A stretch of 6,838 bases of DNA, taken from NCBI GenBank assembly GCA_031396695.1, contig JANNLG010000078.1, forward strand, positions 1-6,838, in the 5' to 3' direction. This document shows, piece after piece, positions 1 through 6,093 of this stretch (positions within the stretch are counted from its first letter, which is position 1; each line of letters opens with the position of its first letter). This stretch comes from VGRW01 sp031396695 (GTDB lineage: Bacteria; Myxococcota_A; UBA9160; SZUA-336). A program made the position numbers and the translations under genes. The notes below the pieces were generated by a model that was not told the origin of the DNA, ran no database searches, and worked only from the letters and a program-made list of their open reading frames with translations.

Positions 1-1
1 T

Positions 2-343
2 CAAGACGCAGAAGATCCAGAGCACAACGCAAGACATAGCCTCATCGAATCACTCCTTTGGGAGGTGGCCAGCCGAGCGCTTGCACTCGGAACCAACGTG
101 ATACTGGATTTCGGCTTTTGGGCTCGTGAGGAACGAGAAGATTTGCGGTCACGAGCGAAGCGGCTTGGAGCGAGCAGCGAAGTCCATTTTCTCGATGTTC
201 CGCACGATGAACTGCTTCGGCGGTTGGCGCAAAGAAACACACAACCTTCGGAGCTCTCCTTCCGAATCCCGGAAGAAATGATGAAACCGTGGATTGCGTT
301 CTTCCAGAAACCGACGCCTGATGAATTGCGGCGAAGAGACTGA
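2..343 (+). CDS. AAA family ATPase / P-loop kinase-like protein, C-terminal part (5' end outside window)
   Basis: This frame is open from the left edge to a TGA stop and gives 113 residues. A GTG at position 65 could start a 92-residue protein, but the residues before it (HSLIESLLWEVASR) read as family sequence, so I treat the gene as cut by the edge. The visible part has a Walker-B-like strand ending in Asp (NVILDFGFW), then an Arg-rich lid-like helix (LLRRLAQRN), and an F-x-K-P-x-x-D-E tail. This pattern fits small AAA_33-type kinases that phosphorylate small molecules or have no known substrate. The Walker A loop would lie upstream and is not seen. Base composition is about 54% G+C, well below its neighbours, and codon use is more mixed (TTG, ATA, CTT, TTT), which suggests a different origin. 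Family assignment is fairly secure; the substrate is unknown. Confidence 0.75.
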   Translation, partial: QDAEDPEHNARHSLIESLLWEVASRALALGTNVILDFGFWAREEREDLRSRAKRLGASSEVHFLDVPHDELLRRLAQRNTQPSELSFRIPEEMMKPWIAFFQKPTPDELRRRD

Positions 344-348
344 CCAAG

Positions 349-364
349 ACCGGCCTCTCCCGGT
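349..364. terminator. Possible weak hairpin between convergent genes
   Basis: ACCGG at 349-353 can pair with CCGGT at 360-364 around a six-base loop. It lies in the 48-bp gap between two converging genes, where a shared terminator is expected. The stem has only five pairs and no clear T-run follows on either strand, so this may be chance in GC-rich DNA. A second small inverted repeat (TAGC/GCTA, 383-394) overlaps the stop of the minus-strand gene. Nothing else is visible in this gap. Confidence 0.2.
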
Positions 365-391
365 ATTCGAGCCCAGCCCCGCTAGCCGCCG

Positions 392-1612
392 CTACTCGCG
401 CATGACGCCGTCGCGGACGAGCGCGTCGATACGCTCTTTCGTGTAGCCGAGCTTGGACAGGATTTCGCGGCCGTGCTCGCCGAGCTCGGGCGCGCGCGTG
501 GCGTCGCGCTTGGGTGCTCCGTCGAGGTGGATCGGGCTGTCGATTGTGCGCAGGCCCGGCCGCACGCCCGGACCCACGACCGGCCGGAACACGCCGTTTG
601 CGTTCAGCTGCGGATCGTTCGGCAAGTCGTCGATGCGCGCGATGATGCCGAACGTGACGCTGTGCCGGTCGAGCTCCGCGCGCCAGTGCGCGAGCGGTTT
701 GGCGGCGAAGATCGGATCGAGGGTCCCGACTAGCGCCGGCGCGTTCGCGCGCCGCGCGGGGATCTCCGCGAAGCGCGGATCGTCGCGCAGCTCCGGCTTG
801 CCCATGGCGTCGGTGAAGCGCTCCCACTCCACGGCCTCCTGAACCAGGGCCAGGTACAGGCCGCGACCGTCCGCGCAGGTGTAGCTGTTCACGAGCGCGT
901 TCAGCGAGCTCGTGCGCGGCGGCGCGGCGTACGTGCTTCCGCCGCACAGCGCCGCTTGCAGCAGGATCGAATTCGACCAAGCGCCGTTCGCCATCAGCGA
1001 CGTGCGCACGCGGCGGCCCTTGCCCGTGCGCTCGCGATCGAACAGCGCCAGCGCGATCGCGCCGAACAGCGCGACGGCGCTCGGGTGATCGCCCATGCCG
1101 GCGGTCGCGAACGCGAACTCGCCGCCCTTCGGCCGCACCGTGTCCATCAGGCCCGAGCGCGCCCACCACGCGGTCGCGTCGTAGCCGGGCTTCTCGACCT
1201 CGCCGCCCTCGTCGCCGTAGCCGGTCGCGTGCGCATAAATCAAACGCGCGTTCTCGGCCGCGACGTCCTCGTAGCGCATGCCGAGCTTCTCGAGCACCGA
1301 CGGGTGCAGGTTGGTGATGAACACGTCGGCAGAGCGCACCAGCTCGAGCGCGACCGCACGGCCCTCGGCGCGCCGCACGTCGAGCGCGATCGATTTCTTG
1401 CCGCGCGAGGTCAGGATCCAGCAGTAGTTCTCGTCGCACTCGGGCAACGGCCGCAGGTTCGGCAGATGGCGGTACGCGTCGCCCATCTGCGGGTGCTCGA
1501 TGTGCACCACGTCGGCGCCGAAATCGCCCAGGATCGTTCCAGCAGCCGGCGCGAACACGAAGGTCGCGAGCTCGACCACGCGGATGCCCTCGAGCAGTAG
1601 CTTCTCGGTCAT
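392..1612 (-). CDS. CaiB/BaiF family (family III) CoA-transferase, conventional architecture
   Basis: A 406-residue protein, near the usual family length of about 400. Family III enzymes move CoA between carboxylic acids through an enzyme-bound acyl-Asp/glutamyl-CoA-type intermediate, usually as interlocked dimers. Visible signatures in order: LEGIRVVELATF (7-18), LGDFGADVVHIE (28-39), GKKSIALDV (71-79), ADVFITN followed by VLEKLGM (95-112), the catalytic-Asp segment GMGDHP with Asp175 in the place of formyl-CoA transferase Asp169, and the R-T-G-K-G turn (195-199). The frame stays open much further upstream, but the true start is the ATG at 1612. It begins right at the family N-terminus, has a strong ribosome binding site, and overlaps the preceding stop as ATGA. 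It is the last gene of the minus operon and is probably translationally coupled to the CoA-transferase before it. Substrate unknown. Family call is very secure. Confidence 0.95.
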   Translation of the reverse strand: MTEKLLLEGIRVVELATFVFAPAAGTILGDFGADVVHIEHPQMGDAYRHLPNLRPLPECDENYCWILTSRGKKSIALDVRRAEGRAVALELVRSADVFITNLHPSVLEKLGMRYEDVAAENARLIYAHATGYGDEGGEVEKPGYDATAWWARSGLMDTVRPKGGEFAFATAGMGDHPSAVALFGAIALALFDRERTGKGRRVRTSLMANGAWSNSILLQAALCGGSTYAAPPRTSSLNALVNSYTCADGRGLYLALVQEAVEWERFTDAMGKPELRDDPRFAEIPARRANAPALVGTLDPIFAAKPLAHWRAELDRHSVTFGIIARIDDLPNDPQLNANGVFRPVVGPGVRPGLRTIDSPIHLDGAPKRDATRAPELGEHGREILSKLGYTKERIDALVRDGVMRE

Positions 1613-3027
1613 GTGCGGTCCTCCCAGCGGGGTTCGTGCCAGCCGAGTTTGACAGCCGGAAGCGCGAAACGCGCGCGTGTCTCCGACAGCTCCGCGGCGT
1701 GGCGAACCGCGCGCAGGCGCCCGAACGCGGAGTCGCTCTCCTCGAGCCGGTCGGCGGCTTCGGCGAGCGTGGGATCCGAACAGCTGAGGCCCGCGTCGAC
1801 GCGACCGAGGTTCCAGAGCCAGCGCCCCGTCTGCGCGAGCGACGCGCGCACGTGGTAGCTGCCGCCCTCGCGCACCTGTCGCGCGCGCGCGGCCATCGCG
1901 GCGAACGCCAGCAGCTGACCCGAGCCATGATCGAGCGCTTGCGCGGGCAGCTCCTTCGGGCCGTCCACGCCCGCGGCCCGCCCTTCTTCGTGGTTGAAAC
2001 CGGTCGCGGTCTGCACCAAAGAGTCGAAGCCACGCCGTCCGGCGAACGGGCCGACGTGCGAGTACGCCGACAGCGAGACGTACACGATTCCGGGTCGCAG
2101 GCGCGCGACGTCCTTCGGGGCGAAGCCGAGCGCGGCCAACGCACCCGGCCGATAGCCCTGCACGAACACGTCCGCCTGCTCGACCAGGCGCGTGAGCGTC
2201 GCGCGTCCCTCCGCGCTCGAGAGATCGACGAAGGCCGAGCGCTTGCCGCGGCCGGTGTCGATCACGAGCCACGGAATGTACGGCAGCGACGGCGACGCGA
2301 TGCGCAGCACGTCGGCGCCGTGTGCGGCGAGCGTGCGCCCGCACACCGGCCCGGCGACGACGCGGGTCAGGTCGAGCACGCGCAGACCGGAGAGCGGTCG
2401 CGCTCCCGGCTCGGCCGGCCTCGGACGCGGCTCGAGCGCACGGGCAGGCGCGTCGTCGATCCGCTCGATCTCGAACGTCGGCAGCTTCGCGAGCGCGTGC
2501 GCTTGCGGGTGCGCGCTCCAGTCGACGGCGGAGCGCAGCATCGACACCACGCAGCCCGCCTGGTTCGCTTCGGTCTCGAACGCCTCAGCCCGCCAGCCCG
2601 AGAGCGCGGCCTGCACGGACTCGCGCGTGTCGGCGCACGCGAGCAACTTCACGACCGCGCTGCGGTGGTGCGGAAAGTTCGTATGCAGGCGAACCGTGCC
2701 GCCGTCGCCCGTCCGGTACAGACCCGCGATCGGATCCCAGAGCGAGCCGGGCGCGGCTCCGTCGACGCGCAGGTAGCGCTCGCTGCGGAAGTCGATCGCG
2801 GCTGCGCGCATGTCGACGGCGACGCGCTGCTCGCGGCCGGTGCGCAGCCGCCACAGCTCCGACGCCGCGAGCCCCGCGGCGGCGATCGAGACCTGCGCAG
2901 CGCAGCCGATCGCGAACGACGACGGCAGCACCGGGTCGTCACCGGTCAGTGTCACGCGCTCGAGCGCCGCCGGCTCGCAGCCCGCGAGCTCCCAGAGCGC
3001 GCGCAGGGCCGCGCGCGCGTCCGTCAT
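1609..3027 (-). CDS. CaiB/BaiF family CoA-transferase with rearranged domain order (472 residues)
   Basis: The canonical N-terminal half of a family III CoA-transferase lies here at the C-terminal side: LSGLRVLDLTRVVAGP (212-227), LAAHGADVLRI (233-243), GKRSAFVDL (261-269), ADVFVQGYRPGALAALGF (285-302), YVSLSAY (316-322), GFDSLVQ (333-339), and a likely catalytic Asp366 in ALDHGSG. Residues 30-130 resemble the part that normally follows this half: an Ala-rich helix, an R-T-G-R turn (62-65) with Q and V-D-M, then YRTGDGG (105-111). So the later segment comes first, with one helix-plus-turn unit apparently present twice (about 30-75 and 365-400). I infer a partial duplication or permutation. 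The start ATG lies 10 bp after the hydrolase stop; the 3' end overlaps the conventional CoA-transferase by ATGA. The two may form a heteromeric enzyme. Substrate unknown. Confidence 0.9.
   Translation of the reverse strand: MTDARAALRALWELAGCEPAALERVTLTGDDPVLPSSFAIGCAAQVSIAAAGLAASELWRLRTGREQRVAVDMRAAAIDFRSERYLRVDGAAPGSLWDPIAGLYRTGDGGTVRLHTNFPHHRSAVVKLLACADTRESVQAALSGWRAEAFETEANQAGCVVSMLRSAVDWSAHPQAHALAKLPTFEIERIDDAPARALEPRPRPAEPGARPLSGLRVLDLTRVVAGPVCGRTLAAHGADVLRIASPSLPYIPWLVIDTGRGKRSAFVDLSSAEGRATLTRLVEQADVFVQGYRPGALAALGFAPKDVARLRPGIVYVSLSAYSHVGPFAGRRGFDSLVQTATGFNHEEGRAAGVDGPKELPAQALDHGSGQLLAFAAMAARARQVREGGSYHVRASLAQTGRWLWNLGRVDAGLSCSDPTLAEAADRLEESDSAFGRLRAVRHAAELSETRARFALPAVKLGWHEPRWEDRT
1619..1624 (-). 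promoter_or_regulatory. Ribosome binding site of the 406-residue CoA-transferase
   Basis: On the minus strand this reads GGAGGA, six bases before the ATG at 1612. It is the clearest Shine-Dalgarno sequence among the genes here. It settles the start against the much longer in-frame extension that runs back into the upstream gene. It lies inside the last codons of the upstream CoA-transferase. Confidence 0.8.
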
Positions 3028-3037
3028 CGGTCGCCCA

Positions 3038-3919
3038 TCATCGAGCGAGGAAAGGCGTCACCACTTCGAGGAACTTCTCGAGCTGGTCGTGGTGCACCCA
3101 GTGACCGGCCTTCTCGATGTTGGCGACCTGCGCGCTCCGGAAGTACGCTGCTCGACCGTCCTTCAGCGGGTCGCTTGCCCAGCTCTCGGTGCCGCGCACC
3201 AGCAGCGTCGGGCAGGCGATCCGGCCCCACAGCTCGCGCGCTTCCTCGGCGTTGAACGAGTAGGGCGAGAACGCGCGCACGTAGTTGTCGAACTTCCAGC
3301 TGAAGGTCCCGTCCTCGTTCTGGTTCACGCCGTGAACGGTCAGGTGGCGCGCCTGCTCGGGCGTGAGCCGCGGGTTCTCGCCTTGCATGCGCGTGAACGC
3401 CTCTTCGATCGATGCGTACTTGCGCGGCGTGCGGCCGGCGAGCGAGCGCATCGAGTCGATCCACTCGACCATGCGCTCGTGGATGTGCAGCTTCGCGCGC
3501 GCCGCGATCATCGCGGGCGGCGGGCCGAGGCCCTCGATCGCGACGATCTTCGAAACGCTCTCGGGGTAGATCCCGGTGTAGGACAGGCTGATCGAGCCGC
3601 CGAGCGAGTGCGACAGGATCGTGACCGGCGCGAGCTTCTTCTGGTGGATCAGCTGCGCCAGGTCGTAGACGTAGTCGATCATCCCGTAGTTGGCGCCGGT
3701 GACCCAGGCAGAGTCGCCGTGACCACGAAGATCGGGCGCGAGGATGTGCCAGTCGCGGCGCAGCCGCTCCGCCACCCAGTCCCAGTTGCGGCAGTGGTCG
3801 CGCCCGCCGTGCACGAGCACGAGCGGCGGTGCGCCCTCGTTGCCCCAGTCCACGTAGTGGAGCCGGAGCCGGTGCGACCAGTAGTACTGCGAGGCGGGTC
3901 CCTGGAGATCACGTGTCAT
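3038..3919 (-). CDS. Alpha/beta hydrolase
   Basis: A 293-residue single-domain hydrolase without signal peptide or membrane segment, so probably cytoplasmic. The oxyanion motif is VLVHGG (34-39), followed by the strand-and-loop motif LAPDLRGHGDS (60-70). The nucleophile elbow is SHSLGG, making Ser105 the nucleophile, with Ser instead of the usual first Gly. A cap region spans about 140-225, and the catalytic His is probably His273 in AGHWVHHDQ. The usual acid position after strand 7 reads GTES rather than GxxD, so the acid may be elsewhere (Glu129, or Asp250). The start MTRDLQ was chosen because the frame's further 23 residues are composition-biased and run back over the divergent gene's start. 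No good ribosome binding site is seen. First gene of the minus operon, 10 bp before the 472-residue CoA-transferase, it may cleave an ester, thioester or C-C bond in the same pathway. Confidence 0.92.
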   Translation of the reverse strand: MTRDLQGPASQYYWSHRLRLHYVDWGNEGAPPLVLVHGGRDHCRNWDWVAERLRRDWHILAPDLRGHGDSAWVTGANYGMIDYVYDLAQLIHQKKLAPVTILSHSLGGSISLSYTGIYPESVSKIVAIEGLGPPPAMIAARAKLHIHERMVEWIDSMRSLAGRTPRKYASIEEAFTRMQGENPRLTPEQARHLTVHGVNQNEDGTFSWKFDNYVRAFSPYSFNAEEARELWGRIACPTLLVRGTESWASDPLKDGRAAYFRSAQVANIEKAGHWVHHDQLEKFLEVVTPFLAR

Positions 3920-3963
3920 GCGCGCATGATGGCAGGCTCGCGTCGATCGGGTAAAGATCAGCC
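3920..3963. promoter_or_regulatory. Short divergent intergenic region, presumed to carry both promoters
   Basis: Only 44 bp separate the start codons of the hydrolase (minus) and the glutamine synthetase-like gene (plus). Neither start has a clear Shine-Dalgarno sequence. On the plus strand TAAAGAT at 3952-3958 is the only A/T-rich patch and could serve as a -10 element; transcription would then begin at about the ATG, giving a leaderless message. A five-base inverted repeat, ATGGC (3929-3933) and GCCAT (3961-3965), spans the gap but is too short to call an operator. Either promoter may extend into the opposite gene. The promoter role follows from the divergent layout, not from strong motifs. 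Confidence 0.4.
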
Positions 3964-5367
3964 ATGGCCAAGCACGGATCGCGCGCATCGGGTCGGCTCT
4001 CGCGGGCCGAGCTCGAAGAGCTGGTGCACAACGGCGAGCTCGACACCGTCGTCACGGTGATACCCGACATGTACGGACGCCTGGTCGGCAAGCGCATCAG
4101 CGGGCAGTTCTTCCTCGACGAGACGGCCGAGCACGGCATGCACGTGTGCGACTACGTGCTCGCGTGCGACATGGAGATGGACCCCGTGCAGGGCTACGCG
4201 TTCACCTCCTGGGAGAAGGGCTACGGCGACGTGCTGTGCAAGGTCGACTGGCCGAGCCTGCGCCGTGCGAGCTGGCTCGAGAAGAGCGCGATCGTGATCT
4301 GCGACGTGTTCGACGAGCACGCGGGCGGGCCGGTCGCGATCGCGCCGCGGACGATTTTGCGCAAACAGCTCGCGCGTGCACGCGAGCGCGGCTACTCGGT
4401 GCTGGGCGCCTCCGAGCTCGAGTTCTTCGCCTTCAAGGAGAGCTACGAGAGCGCGGGCGAAAAGGGCTACCACAAGCTGAACACCTTCGGCACGTACGTC
4501 GAGGACTACCACATCCTGCAGGGCACGAAGACCGAGCCGCTGGTCGGCGCGATCCGCCGACACTTGGAAGCGTCGGGGATTCCGGTCGAGTTCAGCAAGG
4601 GCGAGTGGGGGCCAGGCCAGCAGGAGATCAACCTGCGCTACTGCGATCTGCTCGAGATGGCCGACCGCCACGTGATCTACAAGACCTGCGCGAAGGAGGT
4701 CGCCATCTCGCTCGGGCTCGCGATCACGTTCATGGCCAAGTGGGACGCGTCGATGGCCGGCAACAGCATGCACGTGCACACGAGCCTGTGGGACGTGGCC
4801 GGCGACACCAATCTGTTCGCGGGCGACGAGCCGCTGCCGGGCAGCTCGCTGCGCGCGTCGCCGATCTTTCGCTGGTGGCTGGGCGGGCTCTTGAAGCACG
4901 CGCGCGAGATCGCGCTCTTCCTCGCGCCCACCGTGAACAGCTACAAGCGCTTCATGGAGGGCACCTTCGCGCCGACCTCGATCGCGTGGGCGTCCGACAA
5001 CCGCACGGCGGGCTTCCGCATCGTCGGTCACGACTCGTCGCTGCGCAGCGAGTGCCGCATTCCCGGCGCCGACGCGAACCCGTACGTGGCCTTCGCGGCG
5101 CTGATCGCGGCGGGACTCGACGGCATCGAGAAGAAGATCGAGCCGCCGCCGATGCTGTCGGGCAACCTGTACGGCGCGAAGGACGTGCCGCAGATCCCGC
5201 GCACGCTCGGCGACGCGATCGCGGCCGCGGAATCCTCGGCCTGGGTGCGCGCGGCGCTCGGCGACGACGTGCTCGACCACTACCTGTTCTTCGCGCGCGT
5301 CGAGAAGAGCAAGTTCGAGAACAGCGTCACGACTTGGGAGCGCGCGCGCTACTTCGAGCGGATCTGA
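3964..5367 (+). CDS. Glutamine synthetase family protein, likely gamma-glutamyl-amine ligase
   Basis: A 467-residue member of the glutamine synthetase fold, which activates the glutamate gamma-carboxyl with ATP and couples it to an amine. An N-terminal beta-grasp-like region (about 25-115) precedes the catalytic domain. Metal and substrate residues are visible: ELEFF (Glu151, Glu153), GEWGPGQQE (Glu214, Glu221), NSMHVH (His270, His272), NSYKRF (Arg329), DNRTAGFRI (Arg347), and ECRIPGADANPY (Glu363, Arg365). The catalytic set therefore looks intact. The FDGSS ammonium-pocket motif of classic nitrogen-assimilating GlnA is not seen; the corresponding area reads HVCDYVLACDMEM. This and the PuuD-like gene three bases downstream favour an organic amine such as a polyamine over ammonia. 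Tyr403 in GNLYG sits where GlnA is adenylylated, but control by that route is unproven. The family is certain; the substrate is inferred. Confidence 0.9.
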   Translation: MAKHGSRASGRLSRAELEELVHNGELDTVVTVIPDMYGRLVGKRISGQFFLDETAEHGMHVCDYVLACDMEMDPVQGYAFTSWEKGYGDVLCKVDWPSLRRASWLEKSAIVICDVFDEHAGGPVAIAPRTILRKQLARARERGYSVLGASELEFFAFKESYESAGEKGYHKLNTFGTYVEDYHILQGTKTEPLVGAIRRHLEASGIPVEFSKGEWGPGQQEINLRYCDLLEMADRHVIYKTCAKEVAISLGLAITFMAKWDASMAGNSMHVHTSLWDVAGDTNLFAGDEPLPGSSLRASPIFRWWLGGLLKHAREIALFLAPTVNSYKRFMEGTFAPTSIAWASDNRTAGFRIVGHDSSLRSECRIPGADANPYVAFAALIAAGLDGIEKKIEPPPMLSGNLYGAKDVPQIPRTLGDAIAAAESSAWVRAALGDDVLDHYLFFARVEKSKFENSVTTWERARYFERI

Positions 5368-5370
5368 CGA

Positions 5371-6093
5371 ATGCGTGAGCGCCGGCCGCGGATCGGGATC
5401 ACGACCTACGGGCCCGAGGGCGAGCGCTCCTCGTTCTCGCTCCCGCGCTGGTACACGGACGCGGTCGTGGCCGCGGGCGGAATGCCGGTGCTGCTGGTCT
5501 CGGGGGCGATCCCGACCGACGAAGTGCTCGACGGCGTCGACGCGCTGATCGTCGCGGGCGGCGGCGACATCTCGCCGGATTCGTACGGCGGCGACGGCCA
5601 CGAGACGATCTACAGCGTGAACCCCGTGCGCGACTCGTTCGAAATGGCCCTGTTGCGCCGCGCGCTCGAAGAGCCTGCGCTGCCGGTGCTCGGCATCTGC
5701 CGCGGCATGCAGGTGATGAACATCGTGCTCGGCGGAGATCTCGAGCCGCACCTGCCGGACGTGTACGGCGAGTCAGTCCTGCACCGGCTTCCGCCGCGCG
5801 AGCCGACCATTCATGCCGTGCGCGCCGACCGCTCCGGAATCTTCGGTGACATCTTTCGCGACGCGGAGTTCCCCGTCTGCTCCTGGCACCACCAGGCGGT
5901 GCGCAAGCTCGGCGACGGCCTGCGCGCCACCGCGCATGCACCGGACGGTGTCGTCGAAGGCGTCGTCTTCGACCCGCACCCGTTCGCGCTCGGCGTGCAG
6001 TGGCATCCGGAGATGCAGGCGCTCGAAGATCCGCGCCAGCTCCGGGTGTTCGAGGCGCTGGTCGCGCGCGCCCGTGCGCGAACCCGCGCATGA
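5371..6093 (+). CDS. PuuD-like gamma-glutamyl hydrolase (class I glutamine amidotransferase fold, peptidase C26)
   Basis: A 240-residue stand-alone class I amidotransferase-like hydrolase, close to the length of E. coli PuuD, which cleaves gamma-glutamyl-GABA to glutamate and GABA. Visible parts: RIGITTYG at the N-terminus (7-14), the glycine loop AGGGDISPDSYGG (62-74), the nucleophile elbow GICRGMQVMN (Cys110), CSWHHQAV (170-177), and GVQWHPE, giving the catalytic His212 and Glu214. The triad is complete. No synthetase domain is fused, so it acts as a hydrolase and not as an ammonia donor subunit. It starts three bases after the ligase stop, with a weak GAGCGG upstream (5356-5361). The pair suggests gamma-glutamylation followed by deglutamylation of an amine catabolite. 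The physiological substrate could differ from that of PuuD, and the intermediate enzymes are not in the window. The Arg/Ala-rich tail (231-240) is family-unspecific. Confidence 0.88.
   Translation: MRERRPRIGITTYGPEGERSSFSLPRWYTDAVVAAGGMPVLLVSGAIPTDEVLDGVDALIVAGGGDISPDSYGGDGHETIYSVNPVRDSFEMALLRRALEEPALPVLGICRGMQVMNIVLGGDLEPHLPDVYGESVLHRLPPREPTIHAVRADRSGIFGDIFRDAEFPVCSWHHQAVRKLGDGLRATAHAPDGVVEGVVFDPHPFALGVQWHPEMQALEDPRQLRVFEALVARARARTRA

Noticed and set aside
42..2144. 700-residue open frame on the minus strand spanning the kinase fragment and both CoA-transferases
   Set aside because: It is a different frame from the real genes with Arg-rich composition; it runs over the convergent gap and has no recognisable domain.
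1613..2344. N-terminal extension of the conventional CoA-transferase, which would give 650 residues
   Set aside because: The extension is an Arg/Ala-rich shadow of the upstream gene. The ATG at 1612 has GGAGGA six bases before it and begins at the family N-terminus.
1636..3255. 539-residue open frame on the plus strand across the rearranged CoA-transferase
   Set aside because: It is Arg-rich low-complexity translation without motifs and crosses two real minus-strand genes.
3920..3988. 23-residue N-terminal extension of the alpha/beta hydrolase
   Set aside because: It would overlap the start of the divergent ligase gene and has no hydrolase family sequence; the ATG at 3919 starts close to the core fold.
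3958..5751. 597-residue open frame on the minus strand, antisense to the ligase and the PuuD-like gene
   Set aside because: It is a shadow frame. Its translation is rich in Arg, Ala, His and Val with no family motif, while the plus strand has complete catalytic motifs in two families.
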